From contig JAQTIE010000010.1 of assembly GCA_029433475.1 (NCBI GenBank), positions 62,174-126,173 on the forward strand: a DNA stretch of 64,000 bases, in the 5' to 3' direction. The notes below the pieces were generated by a model that was given only the letters and a program-made list of their open reading frames with translations, did no database searches and had not been told where the DNA came from. The position numbers and the translations under genes are program-made. Source of the stretch: Neisseriaceae bacterium ESL0693. Lineage in GTDB: Bacteria > Pseudomonadota > Gammaproteobacteria > Burkholderiales > Neisseriaceae. Positions 48,680 through 56,790 of the stretch are shown here, in pieces. The first letter of the stretch is position 1. Each line of letters begins with the position of its first letter.

Positions 48680-49321
48680 ATGCATTTTCCGGTAGTCGCT
48701 CCTGTCCGAACAGTCACCCTGGCACTTACCGGCGCCTCGGGTATGCCCTATGCCATCCGTTTACTGTCCTGTCTTTTAAAAGCAGACATTACCGTCTGGC
48801 TTTTATATTCGCAGGCTGCCCAGATTGTAGCGCAGCAAGAAAGTCAGTGGCACCTGCCCGCCAATGCCGGCCAATGCACGGAAGTGTTATGCCAGCAATT
48901 TCAGACCACACCACAGAAATTACACGTTTTCGGGCGTGATGAATGGTTTGCCCCACCCGCCTCCGGCTCCAACCCCGCCGATGCCATGATTATCTGTCCG
49001 GCCAGCATGGGCGCCATTGCCGCCATTGCTGCCGGTACTTCCGATCACCTTTTAGAGCGTGCGGCCGATGTTTCGATTAAAGAAAACCGCCCGCTGATTG
49101 TGGTACCACGCGAAACCCCTTTATCCGCGATTCATCTGCAAAATCTGCTCAAACTGGCACAACTGGGCGTCTGTATTCTGCCCCCTGTAGCCGGTTTCTA
49201 TCATCATCCCCAGACCATTGACGACATGGTCGATTTCGTGGTGGCGCGCATTCTTGATCAGCTGCATATTCCGCATACACTCATGCCCCGCTGGGGGGCA
49301 GATCAATTGTCAGACCATTAA
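48680..49321 (+). CDS. ubiX: Flavin prenyltransferase UbiX
   Basis: UbiX attaches a dimethylallyl group to FMN to make the cofactor of the UbiD decarboxylase in ubiquinone synthesis. From the ATG at 48680 it has 213 residues. TLALTGASGMPYAIRLLSCLL is the FMN-binding start, MIICPASMGAIAAIAAGTSDHLLERAADVSIKENRPLIVVPRETPLSAIHLQNLLKLAQLG is the diagnostic core. The frame can be extended five codons to a TTG at 48665. A leader-peptide/terminator region follows. Confidence 0.95.
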   Translation: MHFPVVAPVRTVTLALTGASGMPYAIRLLSCLLKADITVWLLYSQAAQIVAQQESQWHLPANAGQCTEVLCQQFQTTPQKLHVFGRDEWFAPPASGSNPADAMIICPASMGAIAAIAAGTSDHLLERAADVSIKENRPLIVVPRETPLSAIHLQNLLKLAQLGVCILPPVAGFYHHPQTIDDMVDFVVARILDQLHIPHTLMPRWGADQLSDH

Positions 49322-49370
49322 AATTCTAAAACAGTTGACAATCCCGCCAAAACGGCATAGGGTAGCAGGC

Positions 49371-49451
49371 ATGACTACTTTAAAAAACGCTTTTTCTTTT
49401 GCCTATTATTGGTACCACACTTCGGTGCGGTGCCTTTGTGCGTTTGTCTGA
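49371..49451 (+). CDS. Aromatic-rich leader peptide (possible attenuator)
   Basis: A 26-codon frame starting ATG at 49371 reads MTTLKNAFSFAYYWYHTSV and ends LCAFV, with Phe8, Phe10, Tyr12, Tyr13, Trp14, Tyr15, His16. AGGGTAGCAGG precedes it. A stem-loop with a TTCG loop follows inside and after the aromatic run (49410-49433), and a rho-independent terminator lies 25 bp beyond the stop. This is the layout of a transcription attenuator sensing aromatic aminoacyl-tRNA. A TTGACA -35 match is at 49335-49340. The next gene is not an aromatic-pathway gene that I recognise. Confidence 0.5.
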   Translation: MTTLKNAFSFAYYWYHTSVRCLCAFV

Positions 49452-49475
49452 ACCCCACAGACCAGATCAAAAAGC

Positions 49476-49505
49476 AAACCGCCCGTAAGCCGAGGCGGTT
49501 TTTTT
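49476..49505 (+). terminator. Rho-independent terminator (ubiX or attenuator)
   Basis: 8-bp stem AAACCGCC/GGCGGTTT (49476-49483, 49494-49501), 10-nt loop, then TTTT. It could end the ubiX transcript or be the attenuator terminator of the leader peptide. Confidence 0.85.
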
Positions 49506-49541
49506 CAGGCCGTCTCTATCCGAATAAGGACAGCCAGTATC

Positions 49542-50081
49542 ATGAATACCCCACAACGGCATCATTCAGCCACCACAAAGCAAGACCATGGCCACATTAC
49601 CGAGCCACAACAACTACAACGCTGGTACATGCTGGTTAACGGCAATAGCCACTGCCCCGAGCTTTGCCCTGAAGAGCCATTACAACACCAGCACTTTACC
49701 CTCAGCGAAGCGCTGATACCCAATATCCGCCTCATAGCCTGCCTGATTGCCGCCACACGTCTTAATTTTAGCGAAAAAACCCCGTCAACCATCACCGAAG
49801 AGGCCGACTGGTTTGCAGCGCGCATCCTGTTATTGGGCGTGCGCGTCTTTCATCTGGACATCACCCTGATACCCATGCTCAAAACCGCCAACCAGCGCGC
49901 GCAAGCCTTTGCCCGTCAGCATCAATTACCTTTCAGTCCGGCACAAATGCGCATGAGCCTGCATGCAGCACGACCACAACCCCTACTGATACTGGAAACA
50001 GAAACCGATTTTGAAGATCAGGGCATGGTACAAAACAGCCTGCACATTGCCCGCCACAGTCAAGGCATTATTCAGCCATGA
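49542..50081 (+). CDS. Hypothetical protein
   Basis: A 179-residue soluble protein, His- and Gln-rich at the N-terminus (about 1-30), then a core with WYMLVNGNSHC, LIACLIAATRLNFSE and ARILLLGVRVFHLDITLIP. No signal peptide or membrane segment. AAGGA lies 14 bp upstream of the ATG, which is far. It follows an attenuator-like element, so expression may depend on aromatic amino acid supply. No family is recognised. A 63-codon frame overlapping its stop (50078-50269) looks spurious. Confidence 0.6.
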   Translation: MNTPQRHHSATTKQDHGHITEPQQLQRWYMLVNGNSHCPELCPEEPLQHQHFTLSEALIPNIRLIACLIAATRLNFSEKTPSTITEEADWFAARILLLGVRVFHLDITLIPMLKTANQRAQAFARQHQLPFSPAQMRMSLHAARPQPLLILETETDFEDQGMVQNSLHIARHSQGIIQP

Positions 50082-50263
50082 CAATCATAACCGCCTTACA
50101 CCATGGCGGCACTACCACCCCCAGGCAGCAACCACCGCTCTGTCTTGATGGCTGGCCAATGCTTATGCGCATTTATACTGATCAATATGTATTTAGCATA
50201 AATAGACTAACCCATATCTGGTATGTTATGCCTGATAATGATATTATTTACATAAATACTTTA

Positions 50264-50297
50264 GCATAATGCCCGCAAAACATGGCGGGCATTATGC
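50264..50297. terminator. Hairpin between convergent genes
   Basis: 13-bp perfect stem GCATAATGCCCGC/GCGGGCATTATGC with an 8-nt loop, 34 bp beyond the end of the large RTX gene (minus strand). It lacks a T-run. Confidence 0.6.
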
Positions 50298-50330
50298 AAT
50301 AAAGACTACTACGCATCAATCGGCTTTGTT

Positions 50331-53300
50331 TTACTGATTAACCGCCGTAATCTGCGGTCTAAACGATTGCATCTGATCAGGTATCGCGCCCAGTGTGGTA
50401 TCCACACTTGACGGCACAAAGGCTGCCATCGCCTGTATCATTTGCAATACCTGAGCATCTGCCGCCGGCTGACTGGTCTGCTCTGCCACCATCGATGCCC
50501 CATAGGGCAATAGCCCCAATTCAGAGCCATACAGCGCTTTATCAAAATCATTCTTGTGCAGTTCATGCCAATATGCCACAAGATCATTGTCAGACATATA
50601 CACACCCTTGGCTTCCATATCATCACCAGAATAAAAATGCTGTCTTTCTGCTGATGGTTCACTCCTGAATACCAATTCCGTCTGCGCTTGTGTTTCTGCC
50701 TGGCTGGCTAGCGATTGTCTGGCCGCGGTCAGCCATACCGTCTGATCTTCAAACACAAACCGGAAAGATTCATAATTTTCCAGACTGAAAAAATTCTGTA
50801 TCGTGACCGAATCGGCCGAATCATACGCCGCTATCACCAGATCATTGCCTACCTGATTAAACCGGGCATTTTGCACCTGCGCCCCCTCAAAAACCAGCCG
50901 GCTCTGTTCGGTGCCGTTTTCCTGAATAATATCCTGCCCGTGCCCCGCTTCAAACACATAGCTATCATTACCGGCACCGCCCACCAAAACATCATTGCCG
51001 CTGCCGCCATTCAATACATCATCACCGCCCTGACCAAAGAGGTAATCATTACCGCCATAACCATTGATCACATCGGCCTCTTCAGTGCCATAAAGCAGAT
51101 TATTGTTTTCATCTCCTTCAATGGTGTTTGGTTTGCCGCTGCCATGATGATGCTGCATTGATGCTATCCATGCCTGAAGGGTGAGCGCGCCTTGATCATC
51201 GGTATTGAAATACACCTGATTCAGATCCAGTCCTCCTGCTCGTCCGTCCAGATAATAGCCCAGTAAATGAATCTCATCATGATTATTCCGATTCACCAGT
51301 ACCACGCCATTATCGTCCTGCGCCAGATCAAACTGACTGAGCGTATCCAGAACAATGACGGTCTGACCCTCACTGTCTTCAATTGTGGTCACACCATCAC
51401 CGCTGTAATAAACATAAGTATCATTACCGGCACCACCATTCAGATAATCATTGCCGCTGCCGCCCACCAATACATCATCACCATCACCACCAAAAATCCG
51501 GTCATCGCCCGCCAGACCATATAGCCAGTCATTGCCGGCATCACCCTGAATCAGGTCATTGCCCCAGCCGCCCAGAATGGTATCATTGCCATCACCGCCA
51601 AAAAGCCGGTTATTGCCAATAACAGCGGCAGAAGATGGCTGAGCCAGATCGGTTACGGCGGTATCTCCGGTAATGTAATCATCTCCATCACCGCCATAAA
51701 TGGTGTCGCCACCACCGCCGCCGATCAGGGTATCGTTGCCAGCGCCGCCATCGATCAGATCATCACCATAACCGCCATCGACATAATCATCGCCTTCTTC
51801 GGCATAAATAACGTCATTGCCGCCGTGTTGCGGCTGATGTTGGGTCAGACCCACACCCAGGTCACCCCAGATGGTGTCATTACCACTGCCGCCATAAATG
51901 GTGTCATGACCGATACCACCGGTGATCTGATCATTGCCATTACCACCATAGATCAGGTCGTCAAATTCATTACCGCTGGCCAATTGATTCTGTGCATGCT
52001 CACTACTGAAATCACCAATAATCACATCATCGCCATCACCACCGATCAAAGTATCGCGGCCGGCGCCGCCAAACAGCTTATCATTACCTTCACCGCCATC
52101 GATCAGATCATCGCCATAGCCGCCATAAATCTCATCTTTGCCGGCACCGCCGAATAAACGGTCATCGCCTTTCATTTCGCTGTTGAGTTCGTGGTTGTCG
52201 CGGCTATCGTCACCCCAGATGACATCATCGCCATCGCCGCCATAGATGGTGTCATCGCCGCCTGCGCCAACCAGCTGATCATCACCGGCACCGCCTTCAA
52301 GGTAATCGGCACCGTGGCTGCTTAAAGGATCGCTTAACGTATCACCATAGATCACGTCATCGCCATCATCACCGTAAAGCGAGTCATTGCCACTATCGCC
52401 CCAGATGGTGTCATTGTCGGCTCCGCCCCAGATATGGTCATTACCGGCACCGCCATAGATCTGGTCATTGCCTTCATCGCCCCAGATGTAATCATCACCG
52501 GCCAGCTCCGGATGCTCCTCTCTATCATTGGCATCACCCCAGATGCGGTCATTACCACTGCCGCCATGCAGAAAGTCGCCTTTGCCGCCACCCACAATAT
52601 AGTCATCGCCGGCGCCGCCATAAATCGTGTCTACGCCATGGTAAGCTTCGTCCAGCCGGCCGATAAACTCCTGATCGCCATAAAGCTTATCATCACCGTC
52701 ACCGCCCAGTATATAATCATCACCGCCACCGCCGACAATGGTGTCATTACCGGCGCCACCGTCCAGATGATCATTGCCGTGTTCCTTTGCGGCCGTTGAA
52801 TTCATATATCCCCGAGCTATTAAACCGTCACCCCAGATCAGATCATCACCATTACCGCCGATAATGGTGTCGTTACCACCCAGACCATACAGCGTATCAT
52901 TGCCGGTTTCGCCAACGCCATCGCCTTCAATATAGTCATCCTGATTGCTGCCTATGATCATATCATTACCGGCACCGCCATAAAGATAATCGCCGCCGGT
53001 TTCGTCTGAATCATCCATCTGTGAGGTCATACCATAATAAATCGTGCCGCCATTCTTATTTTTATACACCCCCCAGGTAGGGCCGGCATAAACCAGTTCC
53101 ACGCCATCGGCCGGCATCTGCCAGCGCTCTCCCGGCCTTAACCGGTCAGTAGTACGCCGTAAAGACGCATTGGCAAAGATATAATCATCACCATCACCGC
53201 CATAAATATGATCTGAGCCGCCGCCGCCCACCAACAGATCATTGCCGTCATCGCCATAGATATAATCATCGCCCTTACCACCATCAAGCGCATCGCCGCC

Positions 53301-55622
53301 ACCAAAGCCATGCATCAGATCAGCCTGATCCGAGCCTCTGATCACGTCTTCAAATCCGGCCTCATACACGCCATTCACTACCGTCCCGTCTTTATTGCGA
53401 TCCCAGCTTCCGTAATGCTGGCCGGCAGCTGCTTTATCCAGATTAAAATAACCTGCCGTATCAAAACCTGCTTCCTGAACGATTTCAGCTCGTGAATCGC
53501 CCATATACAGCCGGTATTTGCTCTGTACCGGTTGCTTCAGTTTGAATTTTGGCAGCTTTATCCCCAGCCGGTTGCCGCCCATCGTTTCCCAGCCGCTGAT
53601 GGTCAGCTGATCCGCCCGGTCTGCCGCTGACTGAATCAACAGATCGCCTTCTGCCGTCAGCTTTATCCGCCATTGGCCGTCTTTTGAGCACCATTCCTGG
53701 TCACTCAATGCCTGCCAGCCGTAACTGCTGAAAGCCTTGCCGTTCAGCTTCAGGCTGCCGTTGCCGTCTTCGTCAATAATCCGGTCAGCCATATCGCCTG
53801 AGTTATACTGGTAAATATCATTGCCTTTGCCGCCCGCCAGTATGTCGTTGCCTTTACCTCCGGCCAGGGTGTCATTGCCGGCACCGCCGCTCAGGTAGTC
53901 GTCACCATCACCGCCATTCAGTATATCCCGCCCTTTGCCGCCGATCAGCACATCGGCCGCTGCGCCGCCCTGAGCATTGCCGCCGCTGTCTCCCATCAGT
54001 GTGACCTGATGTATCGGGCCATTATTCTGCATATTGATTGACAATTGCTGTTTATGCTGCTGATCATTGAAGATCACTGCATCATCAGCACCTAAGCCGT
54101 ATTTCTGCCGCAACTCTTGCACCATGCTACTTAGCTGTTGGTAAGCACTGGTGTCTATCAGTAAAGAATCATCCAGTCCGTGATAGGTTTTATCCGCTTG
54201 TTGCAGTCTTAATTCCTGTATCAGCCAGACCCGCACCTGTACCCAGTCTGCCCCTACTTCGTCCAGACTTTGCGGTGATTTGCCTTTGTTCTTTAATTGA
54301 TCGCGGTTGAGTATCACCACCGGATTGAGCTGATCCAGTGCCGCCAGATAGGCCGATACCAGATCAGTGCGCCCGTCCTGCTGCCATTGCTGCAACATGC
54401 TCCAGATCATGTCCGGTGATTCAGTGATAAAAGCCAGCTGATATTTAAATTCATATTCTCCGGGCTGGCCATCTATTGGTTGTTTATTTTGGCTGCCCGG
54501 GTCAAAGATAAAGCCCAGTCCCTTATCAGCGTAGTTGTCATCAGTCACTGCGGTGATGGTGCTGTTGGTGGGATTGATCGCATTGGTATTCAATACCGCC
54601 GCCATAATCCATTGCGTCATGGTTTTACCACCTGCCATCTGCCAGTTGGTCGCCAGTGCATTTTTGCTGGCCTGATCGCTGTGGCTGTTGCTGAAGTAAA
54701 CACCGGTTATCCGGTCACGTGGTGAACTTTCATGTTTATACCATTGATGCTGCTGAGACAATGGCCAGCGATCAGTAATCAGTTCTCCTACCCAGTCAAG
54801 GCCTGACCCGATCACACTGGTGTCCCCCATCCAGCTTTGTGCCTGCTGCTGCTCTGCTGCCGAGATATTGACTTTTTTATAGCCCAGCTTTGTTGCCAGC
54901 GAATCCAGCCAAACCGGATTGGCTTCTTGGAAATTTTTTATAACATCTTGCAACTGACCCGCGCTTATTTTGCCTATATCCACCGCTGCCCGAATAATCG
55001 ACACACTGGAGGTAGGCTGACCGCTATCTTTATCTATATACATATAACCACGCGATTGATCCAGCGTAATCGCGTATAAAAGACTGCTGTAAAATCCACC
55101 TACCGGTGTACTGCCGTCAGTCTGCCATAATTCTTCCCATACTTCATCGGCAATCTGTTTACCGGTTTTACCCTCACCACTGGCGTGATTGGCGATGATC
55201 GACATCGGCGCGTTCAGTGTCCAGTAGTCAATATTCAGATCATGAGCATCAAATACAATTTCATGGAACTTACGCATAGATTCATAATCCGTATCATGAC
55301 TAACTGTGCCGCCATTTTTATCAGCCTCACGTTCTAAATATCGCAAATACTCAAGAGCCATATCGCGCCGGATTGAATTAATCAAATCCTGACTCATGTT
55401 CTCGCCGTTGTGTTTCTCTTTATAGACCGAATTCATAAATTTAACTGCACCCTGACCCGTTGCGGTGCCGCCAGTGGCTACCCCTTTAGCCCAATTGGCA
55501 TAGTGATAGCCATAGCTGCCCAACTCATCATAGACCTTGCCCACATCGGATAAAGTGCCGTTCTTAATTTGTTCCTGCCAGCCTCTGATCTGAGCCAATG
55601 TAATTTTTTGCGCTTCAAACAT
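50331..55622 (-). CDS. Full-length RTX (hemolysin-type calcium-binding) secreted protein
   Basis: A 1763-residue protein. Residues 1-555 form a non-repeat domain; residues about 557-612 are a first block of GGxGxDxUx nonapeptides; 613-780 a spacer domain; about 780-1400 and 1494-1564 dense RTX repeats (calcium beta-rolls); and 1565-1763 a C-terminal region expected to hold the uncleaved type I secretion signal. There is no N-terminal signal peptide. The DPLVLDLDGDG self-processing motif of FrpC is not seen. The FrpD-like lipoprotein gene lies 38 bp upstream, and the secretion genes are just beyond the array. AAAGGAAATAG precedes the ATG. Likely role: secreted, surface-anchored adhesin or toxin; the activity is unknown. 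Confidence 0.9.
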   Translation of the reverse strand: MFEAQKITLAQIRGWQEQIKNGTLSDVGKVYDELGSYGYHYANWAKGVATGGTATGQGAVKFMNSVYKEKHNGENMSQDLINSIRRDMALEYLRYLEREADKNGGTVSHDTDYESMRKFHEIVFDAHDLNIDYWTLNAPMSIIANHASGEGKTGKQIADEVWEELWQTDGSTPVGGFYSSLLYAITLDQSRGYMYIDKDSGQPTSSVSIIRAAVDIGKISAGQLQDVIKNFQEANPVWLDSLATKLGYKKVNISAAEQQQAQSWMGDTSVIGSGLDWVGELITDRWPLSQQHQWYKHESSPRDRITGVYFSNSHSDQASKNALATNWQMAGGKTMTQWIMAAVLNTNAINPTNSTITAVTDDNYADKGLGFIFDPGSQNKQPIDGQPGEYEFKYQLAFITESPDMIWSMLQQWQQDGRTDLVSAYLAALDQLNPVVILNRDQLKNKGKSPQSLDEVGADWVQVRVWLIQELRLQQADKTYHGLDDSLLIDTSAYQQLSSMVQELRQKYGLGADDAVIFNDQQHKQQLSINMQNNGPIHQVTLMGDSGGNAQGGAAADVLIGGKGRDILNGGDGDDYLSGGAGNDTLAGGKGNDILAGGKGNDIYQYNSGDMADRIIDEDGNGSLKLNGKAFSSYGWQALSDQEWCSKDGQWRIKLTAEGDLLIQSAADRADQLTISGWETMGGNRLGIKLPKFKLKQPVQSKYRLYMGDSRAEIVQEAGFDTAGYFNLDKAAAGQHYGSWDRNKDGTVVNGVYEAGFEDVIRGSDQADLMHGFGGGDALDGGKGDDYIYGDDGNDLLVGGGGSDHIYGGDGDDYIFANASLRRTTDRLRPGERWQMPADGVELVYAGPTWGVYKNKNGGTIYYGMTSQMDDSDETGGDYLYGGAGNDMIIGSNQDDYIEGDGVGETGNDTLYGLGGNDTIIGGNGDDLIWGDGLIARGYMNSTAAKEHGNDHLDGGAGNDTIVGGGGDDYILGGDGDDKLYGDQEFIGRLDEAYHGVDTIYGGAGDDYIVGGGKGDFLHGGSGNDRIWGDANDREEHPELAGDDYIWGDEGNDQIYGGAGNDHIWGGADNDTIWGDSGNDSLYGDDGDDVIYGDTLSDPLSSHGADYLEGGAGDDQLVGAGGDDTIYGGDGDDVIWGDDSRDNHELNSEMKGDDRLFGGAGKDEIYGGYGDDLIDGGEGNDKLFGGAGRDTLIGGDGDDVIIGDFSSEHAQNQLASGNEFDDLIYGGNGNDQITGGIGHDTIYGGSGNDTIWGDLGVGLTQHQPQHGGNDVIYAEEGDDYVDGGYGDDLIDGGAGNDTLIGGGGGDTIYGGDGDDYITGDTAVTDLAQPSSAAVIGNNRLFGGDGNDTILGGWGNDLIQGDAGNDWLYGLAGDDRIFGGDGDDVLVGGSGNDYLNGGAGNDTYVYYSGDGVTTIEDSEGQTVIVLDTLSQFDLAQDDNGVVLVNRNNHDEIHLLGYYLDGRAGGLDLNQVYFNTDDQGALTLQAWIASMQHHHGSGKPNTIEGDENNNLLYGTEEADVINGYGGNDYLFGQGGDDVLNGGSGNDVLVGGAGNDSYVFEAGHGQDIIQENGTEQSRLVFEGAQVQNARFNQVGNDLVIAAYDSADSVTIQNFFSLENYESFRFVFEDQTVWLTAARQSLASQAETQAQTELVFRSEPSAERQHFYSGDDMEAKGVYMSDNDLVAYWHELHKNDFDKALYGSELGLLPYGASMVAEQTSQPAADAQVLQMIQAMAAFVPSSVDTTLGAIPDQMQSFRPQITAVNQ

Positions 55623-55660
55623 AATCTATTTCCTTTTAAAATAAAATTAAGATGATTGCT

Positions 55661-56521
55661 TCAGTGTTGCGTTGGTTGCTCTACTACCCAGCTATCTAAT
55701 GCCTGTGTTGCGTACTGCTCTAACTTTTGCCATTGTGATAAGTAACGGCGGTCATAACTCAATTCTATCCACGCTTTCATATCTGGCTTAATAAAAAGTT
55801 GATCACAATATCTAACATGACCAGAAACATTACATGTAATCACAGTATTAACATTACCCTGCTGATCTTTTTGTACAAAAATATCCTGCCCAAATGCCCA
55901 ATGCCACGGCTCACCGGTACTCGGGTCTATACCATTATTGGCCTGATAATAAATCAATCCTTCAACCAGCGTTGACTGTTGTTTATAGTCATAACGGTCA
56001 TCTTTTAATAACAACTCTAAAAAAGAATTCAAATACAATGGCCAGTCTCCTCGTGCCTTAACGGTCACCTGCGTCCACGGCATCGGTTCACCTTTAGAGG
56101 CATGTTCCCGGCTGTCTTCGTTATATCCCATATAAGTAGGCTGATCGAAATCCCGTACCACGCCGTCAGTCACCCGCATATCAAACGCAAAGCCAGTAAT
56201 CACCCGATCATAGCTATTTTTAATCTGCCGCCGCTTTTTACGGTAGGCTTTGGCTTCTTTGGTAAAATCAAAATCGTTCGGGTCGCCAGCGTAATGTACC
56301 CAGCCCACTAAAATAACACTGCCAGGAATCGCCAGCGCTTTGCCGCCCAGATTGCCAATATCGGCATAGCGCCCATGGGCGTCTCGCGGTGGTCTGAATT
56401 CAGACGCTGCCTGCGCCCCTGCTTCTGAGGCCTGTTTATCTTGCTGCTTAGTCGTATCATTGCAGCCAGACAGCAATAAGCTGAAACTTAACAGCCACAC
56501 AACCACTAATCTGATGCTCAT
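55661..56521 (-). CDS. FrpD-like lipoprotein, copy paired with the full-length RTX gene
   Basis: A 286-residue lipoprotein: a basic start, hydrophobic core and lipobox LSGC with Cys20. Residues 40-150 are near-identical to the second copy at 59190 (one substitution, Ala34 to Thr, in the first 150 residues), while 151-286 are strongly diverged. The arrangement, size and the GNLGGKALAIPGSVI and FAFDMRVTDG blocks recall FrpD, the outer-membrane lipoprotein that binds FrpC in Neisseria; this is from memory and needs a search. It would anchor the secreted RTX protein at the cell surface. AAGGA lies 7-8 bp before the ATG. Confidence 0.82.
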   Translation of the reverse strand: MSIRLVVVWLLSFSLLLSGCNDTTKQQDKQASEAGAQAASEFRPPRDAHGRYADIGNLGGKALAIPGSVILVGWVHYAGDPNDFDFTKEAKAYRKKRRQIKNSYDRVITGFAFDMRVTDGVVRDFDQPTYMGYNEDSREHASKGEPMPWTQVTVKARGDWPLYLNSFLELLLKDDRYDYKQQSTLVEGLIYYQANNGIDPSTGEPWHWAFGQDIFVQKDQQGNVNTVITCNVSGHVRYCDQLFIKPDMKAWIELSYDRRYLSQWQKLEQYATQALDSWVVEQPTQH

Positions 56522-56790
56522 GTTCTTATCCTTAAACAGAAGTTTGCCGCATTGATATTGATAAAGGCTATATTAATATTATTATCTAAAAATAACAATA
56601 TACATATCAATCTTATACTTTATTTAATTTGATATAAATCAAATGTCTTATTATTAAATTGATCTGGATATGGTTATTTGATTACTTTTATAAAAACAAT
56701 GGTTAATTGATTATTAGTTTATGAATTTAAGTTATATACGTAAAGATGAATTGGGGCATTTATAGTTATTAAATGTAGTGCCAGATGTAT
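56522..56790 (-). repeat. Cassette spacer, copy 2
   Basis: This AT-rich region upstream of the lipoprotein gene is about 90 per cent alike by eye to 60102-60370. Both run from the lipoprotein ribosome binding site through an FNR-type site into the 3' end of an RTX gene fragment (GGxGDDY repeats). The pair marks the unit of tandem duplication. Confidence 0.9.
56629..56642. promoter_or_regulatory. FNR/ANR-type binding site upstream of lipoprotein copy 2
   Basis: TTGATATAAATCAA is a perfect TTGAT-N4-ATCAA palindrome, the FNR/CRP-superfamily oxygen-sensing consensus, about 108 bp before the lipoprotein start. A TATATT -10-like box at about 56598-56603 on the minus strand gives near class II spacing. 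Confidence 0.65.

Noticed and set aside
50078-50269. 63-codon ORF overlapping the end of the unknown gene
   Set aside because: Overlap ATGA is suggestive, but the translation has no protein-like pattern, and the end lies in spacer DNA with the hairpin.
50393-52799. Many open frames on the plus strand opposite the RTX gene
   Set aside because: They arise from the repetitive GGxGxDxUx codons read in antisense and have His/Ile-rich low-complexity translations, with no ribosome binding sites.
51260-53300. CRISPR-like regular repeats
   Set aside because: The periodic short repeats encode RTX nonapeptides in frame and have no spacer structure.
50331-55622. FrpC-type self-processing Asp-Pro module
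   Set aside because: A FDP triplet occurs in the N-terminal domain, but the DPLVLDLDGDG consensus of that module is absent.
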